Assembly: GCA_964573885.1 (NCBI GenBank)
Contig: CAZNLL010000013.1
Location: 1 to 45,790, forward strand
Direction of reading: 5' to 3'
Origin: CAZNLL01 sp964573885
Lineage (GTDB): Bacteria; Desulfobacterota; DSM-4660; Desulfatiglandales; Desulfatiglandaceae
DNA: 45,790 nucleotides
In this document: piece after piece, positions 1 to 8,564 of the stretch
Numbering within the stretch: the first letter of the stretch is position 1
How the letters are laid out: each line of letters begins with the position of its first letter
Translations under genes and position numbers: made by a program
The notes under the pieces: generated by a model
What the model was told of the DNA's origin: nothing
The model's input: the letters and a program-made list of their open reading frames with translations, nothing else
Database searches by the model: none

Positions 1-471
1 CTCGTGGCTCATTCGCTCGTTACCATGATTTGCCAGGGCATGGGCGACCTCGTGCCCAATGACGACCGCCAGCCCGTTCTCGTCCCTCGTATAGGGAAAA
101 ATTCCCGTATAAACCGCCACCTTCCCTCCCGGCATGCACCAGGCATTTGCTACCTTGTCATCCTTGATAAGGGCAAACTCCCATTGATAATTGCTGACCT
201 CCCGGCCCCGGTCCAACTCTTTCAAAAAGGCTTCCGCCGCACCGGCGATTCTTTTGCCAACCCTCTTGACCATCCCGACCAGCTCCGGGTCCTTGGAGAG
301 CTTTTCCTTCTTAAGGACCTGATCGTAGTGCTGGAGGCTCATAGAAAGCAGTTGTGGTTGCGGAAGAAGCTTAAGGCTTTTTCTATGCGTGAGAGGAACT
401 TCGGCACAGGCCGCGAAAAGGATCAAAAAAATGACCAGAATTTTAAAATTTATCAGACGCTTCATCTTCAT
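1..471 (-). CDS. M48-family zinc metalloprotease, lipoprotein (C-terminus beyond window)
   Basis: The N-terminal 157 codons are visible; the rest lies beyond base 1. The protein starts MKMKRLINFK, followed by a hydrophobic stretch ending in the lipobox LFAAC at about residues 18-22, so it should be exported and lipid-anchored at the cysteine. The zinc site HEVAH is at residues 140-144, after GGKVAVYTGI and DENGLAVVIG, as is usual for bacterial M48 peptidases of the LoiP/YcaL/BepA kind, which act in envelope quality control. It is the last visible gene of the long minus-strand operon, about 150 bases after the MBL hydrolase gene. I see no clear terminator or promoter in that gap. The second zinc-binding region cannot be checked because it is cut off. 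GTG at 474 is an alternative start. Confidence 0.85.
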   Translation of the reverse strand, partial: MKMKRLINFKILVIFLILFAACAEVPLTHRKSLKLLPQPQLLSMSLQHYDQVLKKEKLSKDPELVGMVKRVGKRIAGAAEAFLKELDRGREVSNYQWEFALIKDDKVANAWCMPGGKVAVYTGIFPYTRDENGLAVVIGHEVAHALANHGNERMSHE

Positions 472-618
472 CACAAGGTTTATCGCCCCTAGAAAGGTCT
501 TAACGATCCATACTCCGGACACTGCCAGTTGACCCCGGTACAGGTAAGACCCCGAAGGTTTTCTTCCATACAAAAGAACCGTAATGCCGCATCACACGAG
601 CCGGAGAGGCATTGGGAT

Positions 619-1413
619 TTAAACCGGCACCTCAATGAGAGATGTGGGCTCGCCCTGCACGCTTACCACGATGTTTGTATTTATCCGGCCACCGCAGTGC
701 AAGGCTTTTGACGCTGCCTCCAAGGCCTTTTCAGGTCTATTATTGATTTCACTGAGGTGGGCCAGGACCACCAGATCAAGCTTCTCGTGGGAAATCAAAC
801 GGAGGAGATCCCCGGCCTGCTCATTGGAAAGATGCCCGTCTCCTCCCCGTATTCTTCTCTTAAGTTCCAGAGGGTAAGGTCCCTGTTCCAGCATTTCATG
901 ATCGTAATTGAATTCCAAGATCAGGGCGTTACAATCTCCCAACCGGTCCTGCACCAGGGCTGTGCTGCGACCGAGATCAGTGGCCATGCCGATTTTCACC
1001 CCGTTGAAAGAGAGTATCAGCCCAAACGGGTCGACGGCGTCGTGGCACTTGGTAAAGGTCTCTGCACAAAGGTTTTTTATGGTAATGGATTCCCCTGTTC
1101 GGGTGACCACAGTCCTGTCCACTCTGCCCAAGGCCTTCCTCCCCCGCTCAAAGGTCCTGGAATTGGTGTAAACAGGCAGGTCAAAACGCCGGGAAAAAGC
1201 GCCTACACCCCTTATGTGATCCGTATGTTCATGGGTCAAGATAAGCGCATCAAGCTCCTTCGGCCTTGCCCCTATCAGCTCAAGACGCCTGATCATCTCA
1301 CGGCAACTGAGCCCCGCATCCACCAGGACCCTCACCTGATTTGTTTCCACATAGCAGGCATTTCCCCGGCTCCCGGAGGCCAGAACAGAAAATTTCAACG
1401 AACCGGGTGTCAT
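619..1413 (-). CDS. MBL-fold metallohydrolase, WalJ/YycJ-like
   Basis: A single-domain metallo-beta-lactamase-fold protein of about 264 residues. The metal motif THEHTDH lies at residues 60-66 from this start, preceded by FSVLASGSRGN and VDAGLSCREM, which are typical of the YycJ/WalJ group. Members are thought to be exonuclease-like or nucleic-acid-linked hydrolases, but the substrate is not established. Further metal ligands are plausible in KCHDAVDPFG, MATDLG and VLAHLSEINN. An earlier ATG at 1464 overlaps the dut stop as ATGA, which would suit translational coupling, but the extra 17 residues look unconserved. I prefer the ATG at 1413, so the start is uncertain. It follows dut in the same operon. 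Confidence 0.85.
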   Translation of the reverse strand: MTPGSLKFSVLASGSRGNACYVETNQVRVLVDAGLSCREMIRRLELIGARPKELDALILTHEHTDHIRGVGAFSRRFDLPVYTNSRTFERGRKALGRVDRTVVTRTGESITIKNLCAETFTKCHDAVDPFGLILSFNGVKIGMATDLGRSTALVQDRLGDCNALILEFNYDHEMLEQGPYPLELKRRIRGGDGHLSNEQAGDLLRLISHEKLDLVVLAHLSEINNRPEKALEAASKALHCGGRINTNIVVSVQGEPTSLIEVPV

Positions 1414-1460
1414 ATCCTTCACGTGTCCCTTGTTCAGGGGGCCGACGGGTATGGGCCCCC

Positions 1461-1913
1461 TCATTCGATGCCGCTGTGCCCGAACCCGCCCTGCCCTCGG
1501 GGGGTCTCACCCAGGCTGCTCACCTCCAGGAGATCAACCCGGTAAACCTTGGAAACAATCATCTGGGCGATACGATCGCCGCGCTTTATCTCAAAAGGCG
1601 CCCCACCCCAGTTGATCAAGATAATGCCTATCTCGCCCCTGTAATCCGAGTCAATGGTTCCCGGCGAGTTCACCATTCCTATGCCGTGGCGTAGGGCCAG
1701 ACCGCTGCGGGGCCGGATCTGCACTTCGTATCCGGGCGGCACCGAGACAGCCAGACCGGTGGGGATAAGCCTTATCTCACCCGGCCTTAACAGGACAGGC
1801 TCTTCCAGAAAGGCCCTTATATCCATGCCGGAAGAACCTTCCGACGCATACGCCGGCAGAGGAAGATCTCTGTTGTCACCGACACGGGTGATCCTCATCA
1901 GGACTTTGTTCAA
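1461..1913 (-). CDS. dut: dUTP diphosphatase
   Basis: Hydrolyses dUTP to dUMP and diphosphate, which keeps uracil out of DNA and supplies dTMP synthesis. It normally works as a homotrimer. All five family motifs are visible: SSGMDIRA, RPRSGLALRHG, GTIDSDYRGEIG, RGDRIAQMIV and the C-terminal RGQGGFGHSG that closes over the active site. The open frame extends upstream to 2003, but the family normally starts just before this domain. A TTG at 1913 has GGAGGG five bases upstream and gives 150 residues, the standard length. The ATG at 1898 is a second option. It lies about 150 bases after the M16 peptidase gene, and its stop overlaps the alternative start of the following MBL gene. Confidence 0.93.
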   Translation of the reverse strand: MNKVLMRITRVGDNRDLPLPAYASEGSSGMDIRAFLEEPVLLRPGEIRLIPTGLAVSVPPGYEVQIRPRSGLALRHGIGMVNSPGTIDSDYRGEIGIILINWGGAPFEIKRGDRIAQMIVSKVYRVDLLEVSSLGETPRGQGGFGHSGIE

Positions 1914-2064
1914 AGCACCCTCCCCTTTCCTTCTTATTTCCAAGTATTTTTGCTTTGACTTATCACGGGAAGTTGCGGGTGAGAAGCCACAACTCCTTGC
2001 CAAGACCCTGACATATTTGACCGGGGGATAAATCCGGGCGCTTGCGCCCGCTTGGGGTTTGCTC

Positions 2065-3330
2065 TTAGTGGCTGTCGAACTGGAGGGTGCTCTTGTCGAG
2101 TTCTTCTTCTTTCAATGGACCGAGGGCCGCCAGGGAGACCCCACCATCCTGGAAAATCCGATCGGCCACTTCAATCACGTCGTCCACACTGACCTTTGCA
2201 AGGCTTGAAACCAGCTCTTCGCTGCTGATATACCTTTCAAAAATAAGTTCGTTCTTTGCCACCCGCATCATTCGATTGTCGCTGCTCTCAGAGGCGAGGT
2301 AGACCCCGCCCATCAGATGCTCTTTGGCCGCGTCCACCTCTGCGGAGGCCAATTCACCTCTCTTGATTTTCTTGATCTCGTGCTGCACGGTTTCAAGGGC
2401 GGGATCGACGCTTTCCCTGTCCGTCGCCATATAGATTCCCAAAAGACCCGTATCTATGTATGAGGAGACATAGGAATAGACGCAGTACGCCAGGCCCTTC
2501 TTCTCCCTGATCTCTTGAAAAAGGCGGGAGCTCATGTTTCCCCCAAGCAGGGTATTGAGTATGGCACAAGTGTACCGGTCGTCACTTCTCAGCGAAGGCG
2601 CCTCTCCTCCCAGGCACAGATGGACCTGTTCCAGGTCCTTAAAGTAGACCGAAACAGTGTCTCGGGACAGGGGGACACGCCTTTTGCAATCTGAGGCCCT
2701 CTCTTCCAGTGTTTCGAAAAGGGGCCTGAAATACGACACCATCTCTTCGTGATCCACATTACCTGCCGCTACGATGAGAACTCTTTCCGGGCCATAACAT
2801 TCGCCAAAGTATTTCATTATGTCCTTTTTATCAATAGCCGAAACTGTTTCCCCCGTCCCCAGGATGGACATGCCCATGGGGTGGTCCCGCCAGAATTCCC
2901 TGTTAAAAAGGACGTGGATATTGTCATCGGGCGTATCCTCCACCATGTTGACTTCCTGGAGGATAACCTGCCTTTCCCGTTCCATGTCCTCGGGTGCGAA
3001 AATGGAATTCAAATAGATGTCGGAAAGGATCTCTGCCAGAGGCCTGAAATGCTTGTCAAGAACCCTGGCGTGAAAACACGTGTGTTCCTTGCCGGTAAAG
3101 GCGTTGGACAGTCCCCCTATGGCGTCCAGCTCCTTGGCGATCTCCAGGCCGGTACGGTTTCGAGTCCCCCGAAACAGCATGTGTTCCACGAAGTGGGTGA
3201 TGCCGTTTTTTTCCTTCTCTTCATCACGGGAACCCGTATTCACCCAGATACTGAGCGAGACAGATCTCAGGTGATCCAGCCTCTCCGAAATGATCCTGAC
3301 ACCGTTATCTAAAACCGTTTTATTAAACAT
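2065..3330 (-). CDS. M16-family zinc peptidase (mitochondrial processing peptidase-like)
   Basis: A protein of 421 residues with the inverted zinc motif HFVEH at residues 46-50, followed by FRGTRNRTGLEIAKELD and the distal acidic ligand region VILQEVNMVED. This is the classical M16B pattern of bacterial YmxG/PqqL-like peptidases. The C-terminal half carries the second M16 domain (RLFQEIREKKGLAYCVYSY). The start is the ATG at 3330, which overlaps the pnp stop by 8 bases, so the two genes are probably coupled; the frame extends 19 codons further without homology. The position after pnp is common in bacteria outside the enterics. No signal peptide is seen, so it is probably cytoplasmic, and its substrate is unknown. 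Confidence 0.93.
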   Translation of the reverse strand: MFNKTVLDNGVRIISERLDHLRSVSLSIWVNTGSRDEEKEKNGITHFVEHMLFRGTRNRTGLEIAKELDAIGGLSNAFTGKEHTCFHARVLDKHFRPLAEILSDIYLNSIFAPEDMERERQVILQEVNMVEDTPDDNIHVLFNREFWRDHPMGMSILGTGETVSAIDKKDIMKYFGECYGPERVLIVAAGNVDHEEMVSYFRPLFETLEERASDCKRRVPLSRDTVSVYFKDLEQVHLCLGGEAPSLRSDDRYTCAILNTLLGGNMSSRLFQEIREKKGLAYCVYSYVSSYIDTGLLGIYMATDRESVDPALETVQHEIKKIKRGELASAEVDAAKEHLMGGVYLASESSDNRMMRVAKNELIFERYISSEELVSSLAKVSVDDVIEVADRIFQDGGVSLAALGPLKEEELDKSTLQFDSH

Positions 3331-5419
3331 TGTCCAAGCTTTCACCCAGCGCGGCCTTGCGGGACAGACGAATCTTTCCGGCCTCATCCACCTCCAAGAC
3401 CTTCACGAGCACCTCATCACCTTCTTTTAGTACATCTGATACCTTGTTGACCCTCTCACGGTCCAACTGCGATATATGGACGAGTCCGTCCGTTCCCGGA
3501 AAAATCTCCACAAAGGCCCCGAAGTCCATTATTTTGACCACCTTACCCATGTAGAGCTTGCCCACCTCGGCTTCCTGAAGGATGTCACCGATCATGTCAA
3601 CGGCGGCATCGGATGTTTCCTTGTCAGGCGTTGAAATAACCACTGTTCCATCGTCTTCCACGTCAATCCGGGCACCTGTTTCATTGGAAATTTCGCGAAT
3701 GGTCTTGCCCCCCGGACCGATGAGAAGCCTCACCTTTTCGGGTTTAATCTGCATGGTTACAATGATGGGTGCATACTCCGAGATCTCGCTTCTCGGCTTG
3801 GAAATGGTCTTGTTCATTTCCTCCAGGATAAAGAGCCTCGCCTCTCTTGCCTGTCCCAGGGCCTCTTGGAGGATCTCTCGGGTGATCCCTTCTATTTTTA
3901 TATCCATTTGGAGGGCCGTGATTCCCTCGGCCGTCCCGGAAACCTTGAAATCCATATCCCCATAATGATCTTCGTCCCCGATGATGTCCGTAAGAACCAC
4001 CGTCTTTTTCTCATCCGATACAAGGCCCATAGCCACCCCGGCCACAGCCTCCTTGACGGGAACGCCTGCGTCCATGAGGGAGAGAGAACCACCGCAAACA
4101 GTGGCCATGGAAGAGGATCCGTTTGACTCTAGAATTTCAGAAACAACCCGAATACAGTATTGAAAATTCTCCTTTTCCGGCACAACGGGCGCTAAGGCCC
4201 GCCGCGCCAAGGCACCGTGACCTATGTCCCTGCGCCCCGGGCCTCCGAGCCTTTTTGCCTCGCCCACACTGTAGGGGGGGAAGTTGTAGTGCAAGATAAA
4301 GGATCTATAATGGTCCCCGTAGATGGATTCTATCTTCTGCTCATCCCGTTCCGTTCCCAAAGTGGTCAAGACTATGGCCTGGGTCTCCCCTCTTGTGAAC
4401 AGGGCGGAACCATGGACCCGGGGAAGCAAACCGACAACGCACTCTATGGGTCTGACTTCTTTGAAGGAACGACCGTCGATCCTCTTCCCTTCTTCCAGAA
4501 TCACCTGCCGCACAATCCGTCTCTCCAGGTCATGGAGGATCTCCTTAACCTCTGATTCCCTTCCTTCCCCCTCATCGCCCAGGGAGTCCAAGCAAGACCG
4601 CTCGGATTCTCCTCTCTCTTTCTCTCGCTCTTGTTTGTCAGCCACGGTGATGACATCTTCCAGGAGTGGGCGGGCCAGACTTTCAACCCTTTTCTGGAAG
4701 TCTTCGTTAACCGGCTCGGGCGGGACACTCCTCTTAAGCTTCCCGGTCTTTCTTTTGAGTTCTTCCTGCAAATCGAGCATGGGCTGCATGGCCGTATGGC
4801 CGAACAGGATGGCTTCAATCATATCGGCCTCTGAAACAAACTGGCCCCCGCCCTCCACCATGACTATCCCGGAACGGTTGCCGGCAACGATCAGGTTGAT
4901 ATCGCTTTCTTTTTGCTGGCTCATGGTCGGGTTGGCAATAAAATTTCCCTCCACTCTTCCCACACGTACCCCGGCAATAGGCCCGGAAAAAGGAATATCC
5001 GAGACCTCAAGGGCCGCCGAAGCCCCGAGCATCGCCAGCACATCCGCCTCATTCTCTCTGTCCGTGGAAAGCACGGTGGCGATCACCTGGGTCTCATAGC
5101 GATAACCCTTGGGAAACAAAGGCCTGAGAGGCCTGTCAATCAATCGGGAGGTCAGGGTCTCTCTCTCACTGGGTCTTCCCATATCTCTCCGAAAAAAATT
5201 GCCGGGGATCCTTCCCCCTGCATAGGACATCTCCTGATATTCAACAGTCAAAGGGAAGAAGTCGATGCCTTCCCGGATATCGTTTGTAGACACAGCGGTG
5301 ACCAGTACCACCGTCTCCCCATAAGTAACAACAGCAGACCCGCAGGCCTGCTTGGCTATTCGGCCTGTTTCCACATACAAAGTCTGTCCATTAATCTCGA
5401 TCGAACGGCTCTCTATCAT
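3323..5419 (-). CDS. pnp: polyribonucleotide nucleotidyltransferase
   Basis: A phosphorolytic 3'-to-5' exoribonuclease of the RNA degradosome, 698 residues, which is the usual length. Two RNase PH-like domains are visible: residues about 10-210, with GRIPGNFFRRDMGRPSERE, and about 310-540, with IYGDHYRSFILHYNFPPYS and VGEAKRLGGPGRRDIGHG. A KH domain (LLIGPGGKTIREI) and an S1 domain (MGKVVKIMDFGAFVEIFPG) follow. The helical linker between the PH domains is unusually rich in Glu, Lys and Arg around residues 260-295. The gene follows rpsO after an 81-base gap, the rpsO-pnp pairing known from many bacteria, and it overlaps the M16 peptidase gene. The ATG has GGAAG about ten bases upstream. Confidence 0.98.
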   Translation of the reverse strand: MIESRSIEINGQTLYVETGRIAKQACGSAVVTYGETVVLVTAVSTNDIREGIDFFPLTVEYQEMSYAGGRIPGNFFRRDMGRPSERETLTSRLIDRPLRPLFPKGYRYETQVIATVLSTDRENEADVLAMLGASAALEVSDIPFSGPIAGVRVGRVEGNFIANPTMSQQKESDINLIVAGNRSGIVMVEGGGQFVSEADMIEAILFGHTAMQPMLDLQEELKRKTGKLKRSVPPEPVNEDFQKRVESLARPLLEDVITVADKQEREKERGESERSCLDSLGDEGEGRESEVKEILHDLERRIVRQVILEEGKRIDGRSFKEVRPIECVVGLLPRVHGSALFTRGETQAIVLTTLGTERDEQKIESIYGDHYRSFILHYNFPPYSVGEAKRLGGPGRRDIGHGALARRALAPVVPEKENFQYCIRVVSEILESNGSSSMATVCGGSLSLMDAGVPVKEAVAGVAMGLVSDEKKTVVLTDIIGDEDHYGDMDFKVSGTAEGITALQMDIKIEGITREILQEALGQAREARLFILEEMNKTISKPRSEISEYAPIIVTMQIKPEKVRLLIGPGGKTIREISNETGARIDVEDDGTVVISTPDKETSDAAVDMIGDILQEAEVGKLYMGKVVKIMDFGAFVEIFPGTDGLVHISQLDRERVNKVSDVLKEGDEVLVKVLEVDEAGKIRLSRKAALGESLDNV

Positions 5420-5500
5420 TTCTTATTCTTCCTTTCGCTGTGGCACACCCTCTCATGGTTGTATGCCTCGATATATTCACTATCCACTCAAAACCCTATC

Positions 5501-5770
5501 TTACTTTCGAATACCCAGTTCCTTGATCAGATTCTTATATTTCTCCATATCTTTCCGCTTCAGGTAATTGAGGAGTCTCCTTCTCTGTCCCACAAGTTTC
5601 AGCAGTCCTCTCCTTGAGTGATGATCCTTCTTATGGACCTTAAAATGCTCCGTCAGGTATTTGATTCTATTACTGAGCAACGCTATTTGGACCTCAGGTG
5701 AACCGGTATCTTGCTCATTTGTTTTAAAACGTTCAATTATCTCCTTTTTTGCTTCCGGCGTTAAGACCAC
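5501..5770 (-). CDS. rpsO: 30S ribosomal protein S15
   Basis: S15 binds the 16S rRNA central domain and helps form bridge B4. The conserved core is present: TGSPEVQIALLSNRI, LTEHFKVHKKDHHSRRGL and VGQRRRLLNYLKRKD. I place the start at a GTG at 5770 because AGGAGG lies eight bases upstream and this gives exactly 89 residues, the family length, beginning MVLTPEAKKEII. A longer in-frame extension to 5809 has no counterpart in S15. It lies between truB and pnp. The 117-base gap from truB holds a 6-bp stem (CCGGAG 5842-5847 with CTCCGG 5865-5870) of unknown role. Confidence 0.97.
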   Translation of the reverse strand: MVLTPEAKKEIIERFKTNEQDTGSPEVQIALLSNRIKYLTEHFKVHKKDHHSRRGLLKLVGQRRRLLNYLKRKDMEKYKNLIKELGIRK

Positions 5771-5887
5771 TTCTTTTTCCTCCTGTAGAAATTCGTTCAA
5801 ACCAATCAAGCACCCCTTTCAGGCAAGACCTTTAGCCATCCCCGGAGATTCCTCCTCCCCGAACCTCCGGAAAAACCTCTTTTTCCC

Positions 5888-6820
5888 TCAAGAAAAAACC
5901 CTCTTCAATATAACCCTTGTTTGATCATTTCCCCCCATTTTTTCTCCTCCCACTACGGCCACAAGTTCCCCGTTTTCGACCACCTTCGAATACCCCCCCT
6001 GGCAAAGTCTCCGCCTTGACCCCGGCGGCAGTTCCTGCCATTCCGGCTGGTAGCCCTGTCGTATCTTTTTGGCCAGAAACTTATCCACTTCAATTTGATC
6101 CATGTCGGGCAGGGCATCCCTTAAGGGGATGATCCGTTTCCGCAAAGAATCAGACCCTCCCGAGGGGGGTATATCCCGGGAGCTTAAGGCCTCCTCCACC
6201 CTGAAGGGCCCACTGGCCAATCTCCGCAAAGAGCGCAGGTGCGCTCCCGGTCCCAGCTCGGTTCCCAGGTCGGCTGCCAGGCTCCTGATGTAAGTCCCAC
6301 CGGAACAGGCCACCTCCATGGTTACATGAGGGAGATCTATGGAAAGGATCCGAAGGGAGTAAACCTTCACACGCCTCCTTTTGGGATCAACCTTCACCCC
6401 TTTCCTGGCCAGTTTGTAAGCCGGGATTCCTCCGGATTTCACAGCCGAAAAAACCGGAGGGACTTGGTCAATGGTGCCGACAAATTGCTGTGCCTTTCCC
6501 TGGATATGTTCGGGCTCCAGTGGAGCAACGGGGCGGCTACGAACCACCCGTCCCGTAGGATCCAGGGTGTCGGTTTCAACCCCCAGCCTGAGGGTGGCCT
6601 CATAGACCTTGTCTCCGGACATAATGAAGGGAGAAAGCTTGGTCCCCTGATCCACCAGAATGACCAGCAGCCCGGTGGCAAAAGGATCCAAAGTGCCGGC
6701 GTGGCCCACCTTTCGCTTCTTTGCCCCTCCCAGGCTCGCTTTTAGCTCTTTAACGACCCCATAGGAGGTCCGCCCCCCTTCCTTATCGATCAAAATAATT
6801 CCGTCAGTTGGACTTCCCAT
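5888..6820 (-). CDS. truB: tRNA pseudouridine(55) synthase
   Basis: Isomerises U55 of the T-loop in all tRNAs. The motif HAGTLDPFATGLL contains the catalytic aspartate at residue 45. KVYEATLRLGVETDTLDPTG and VACSGGTYIRSLAADLG mark the rest of the TruB family 1 fold. The C-terminal part (GELVAVVGG) resembles the small PUA-like or TruB C-terminal domain. At 310 residues it has normal length. The ATG overlaps the end of nrnA by 17 bases. The gene belongs to the infB-rbfA-truB-rpsO block conserved across bacteria. Confidence 0.97.
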   Translation of the reverse strand: MGSPTDGIILIDKEGGRTSYGVVKELKASLGGAKKRKVGHAGTLDPFATGLLVILVDQGTKLSPFIMSGDKVYEATLRLGVETDTLDPTGRVVRSRPVAPLEPEHIQGKAQQFVGTIDQVPPVFSAVKSGGIPAYKLARKGVKVDPKRRRVKVYSLRILSIDLPHVTMEVACSGGTYIRSLAADLGTELGPGAHLRSLRRLASGPFRVEEALSSRDIPPSGGSDSLRKRIIPLRDALPDMDQIEVDKFLAKKIRQGYQPEWQELPPGSRRRLCQGGYSKVVENGELVAVVGGEKMGGNDQTRVILKRVFS

Positions 6821-7793
6821 TCAAATCCAAGGACCGGGCGGCCTCCCTTAAAAACTCTTCCTTCAGGGTAACGAGCGACCCTTTGCGGGTAAAACCCGCC
6901 GCCTTTGCATGTCCCCCTCCCCCGAATAGGGAAGCCAGCCGGGCCACATTAACATGGCCGTTTGAGCGCAAGCTGAACTTATATTCCCTTTCCCCCACCT
7001 GCCGGATGAGCACCGCAATCTCCACACCCCACACGAACCGGGGATAATCCACAAATCTCTCACTATCCATCCGGCCCGCCCCGGCCCTGTGATACATGTC
7101 AAGAGAGATCATCATCATCCCGACCTTTCCCCTACACCGGAATTCAATGCTTCCCAGGGCCATCTTGAGCAACCTCAGCCGAGACATGCCACAGCCGTAA
7201 AGGACCTTACGGGACAGTTCCCAAGGCCTGACACCGTATTCCAGCATTTTTCCGGCGATCCTCAAGGCCCCTGGGGTTGTGTTGGAATAGCTGAAAGAGC
7301 CGGTATCGGCCTGTATGGCTGCAAATATGTTTTCCGCCACCTCGGTGCCCAGGGGCAGGTCCGTCGTCTCTATGAGTTCAAACACCAGTTCTCCTGTGGA
7401 AGAACTCCCCGCATCCACCAAATTCAAATCCCCGAAGAACTGGTTGGTCTCGTGGTGGTCGATGTTAACCACGGTCCTGCTTTTCTCCAAACAGACGGCA
7501 GGGGCTCCAGCCCTTTCCAGTGCCCCGCAGTCCAGTACCAGGGCCACATCAAAGGGCTTTCCCGGATCCACATGTTGTACGATCCTTTCACTCCCCTTTA
7601 GAGGAGAGAAGTACCCGGACAAGGGCTCTTCGGTAAAGCAAATCACCTCCTTCCCTGCGTCAAGGAGCGCCTTATCCAGCGCGAGCATGGAGGAGATGCC
7701 ATCCAGATCAGGATCCTTATGGGTCACCATAAGTAAACGGTTCGCCTCCTCAAGCTGGTCGGCTATTCTATTCAGCAAGGTCTTTCGATTCAT
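6804..7793 (-). CDS. nrnA: bifunctional oligoribonuclease / pAp phosphatase, NrnA-like (DHH-DHHA1)
   Basis: A DHH-family phosphoesterase expected to degrade nanoRNAs and dephosphorylate 3'-phosphoadenosine 5'-phosphate. From the ATG at 7793 the protein has 329 residues. The metal-binding motifs are visible: THKDPDLDG at residues 24-32, VLDCG at 86-90, and the signature DHH at 112-114 (NIDHHETN). The C-terminal DHHA1 substrate motif is GGGGHAKAAGF. The frame runs 20 codons upstream of this ATG, but that part overlaps rbfA and matches nothing in the family. The overlap with rbfA is 26 bases and with truB 17 bases. In organisms lacking orn, nrnA often lies between rbfA and truB, as here. Confidence 0.94.
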   Translation of the reverse strand: MNRKTLLNRIADQLEEANRLLMVTHKDPDLDGISSMLALDKALLDAGKEVICFTEEPLSGYFSPLKGSERIVQHVDPGKPFDVALVLDCGALERAGAPAVCLEKSRTVVNIDHHETNQFFGDLNLVDAGSSSTGELVFELIETTDLPLGTEVAENIFAAIQADTGSFSYSNTTPGALRIAGKMLEYGVRPWELSRKVLYGCGMSRLRLLKMALGSIEFRCRGKVGMMMISLDMYHRAGAGRMDSERFVDYPRFVWGVEIAVLIRQVGEREYKFSLRSNGHVNVARLASLFGGGGHAKAAGFTRKGSLVTLKEEFLREAARSLDLNGKSN

Positions 7794-8136
7794 CGGTTCC
7801 CAGCTTCTCAAGGAGCATTTCCATATGGCTGCCCCTTTGCAGTGAGGAATCATGAATAAAGGTGATGTCAGGGGTATGTTTCAGCGACATCCCTCGTCCC
7901 AGCTCCCTCTTTATGAATCCCTTGGCGCTCTCCAAACCGGCTTGCGCCCTTCTGATCTCTTTCTCCGCTCCCATCACGCTGTAGTATACCTTTGCCGATC
8001 TGAGATCACCACTCATACGGGTCCCTGTGACCGTAACCCCTTTGACCCGGGGGTCCTTGACCCTTTCAATGAGGAGCAGGGCGATTTCCTTAAGAATTTC
8101 ATCTCCCACCCTCACCGCTCTCTTACCAGCCAGCAC
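7768..8136 (-). CDS. rbfA: 30S ribosome-binding factor A
   Basis: A small KH-type factor for late 30S maturation and cold adaptation. Diagnostic parts are AGKRAVRVGDEILKEIALLL, RVKDPRVKGVTVTGTRMS and DLRSAKVYYSVMG. I place the start at a GTG at 8136 with GGAGG five bases upstream, giving 122 residues, the usual size. The frame runs a further 23 codons upstream without homology. The 137-base gap to the DUF503 gene contains a T8 run on the minus strand just before this ribosome binding site, preceded by only a 4-bp GC stem, so I do not call it a terminator. Confidence 0.95.
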   Translation of the reverse strand: MLAGKRAVRVGDEILKEIALLLIERVKDPRVKGVTVTGTRMSGDLRSAKVYYSVMGAEKEIRRAQAGLESAKGFIKRELGRGMSLKHTPDITFIHDSSLQRGSHMEMLLEKLGTDESKDLAE

Positions 8137-8273
8137 GATATCCTCCAAAAAAAACCGGCGACACCCGCCCACGAACAAGCTCGGCTCTGCCCTCCTGAAA
8201 ACCATAAAGGGGAAGCCATTTACGAGTGCCTACAGTAATAAAGATGATTTTCACACATCCAAGGGGGCTTTAA

Positions 8274-8561
8274 TCACACATTGAAAATCTCCATCTCTGA
8301 ATTGACTATCTGGGCAAGGTAGAGGGAGTCAAAGAAGGTAAGGATGCGATTGAGTGAAGAATCGATGTGGCGCCTGTCATTCCCAACCGTGCTGATGCCT
8401 ATTTCTATCCTCTGCCATTTGTCGTTGGATCCCACTTCTGCCACGGCCACGTTGAAACGGGATCTTGTCTTGTCCACCATACTCCTGACGATCTTCCGTT
8501 TTCCCTTGAGAGACCGATTATCTGATAGATAAAACTCAATTTTGAGTGTCCCTACAACCAT
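8274..8561 (-). CDS. ylxP: DUF503 / YlxP-like protein
   Basis: A 95-residue protein matching the DUF503 family: MVVGTLKIEFYLSDNRSLKGKR at the start, then VAEVGSNDKWQRIEIGISTV. Members are nearly always encoded between infB and rbfA and are suspected ribosome-associated or 30S-assembly proteins. The family has a ferredoxin-like fold but no firmly assigned activity. Its start lies only three bases after the infB stop, so it is almost certainly translated with infB. The call rests on sequence and context. Confidence 0.92.
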   Translation of the reverse strand: MVVGTLKIEFYLSDNRSLKGKRKIVRSMVDKTRSRFNVAVAEVGSNDKWQRIEIGISTVGNDRRHIDSSLNRILTFFDSLYLAQIVNSEMEIFNV

Positions 8562-8564
8562 GGG

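Noticed and set aside
5842..5870. 6-bp stem CCGGAG / CTCCGG before rpsO as a terminator
   Set aside because: Long loop and no T run in the direction of transcription; at most a processing site.
8140..8170. T8 run and GGCG/CGCC stem before rbfA as a terminator or attenuator
   Set aside because: Only a 4-bp stem, and the T run is directly followed by the rbfA ribosome binding site.
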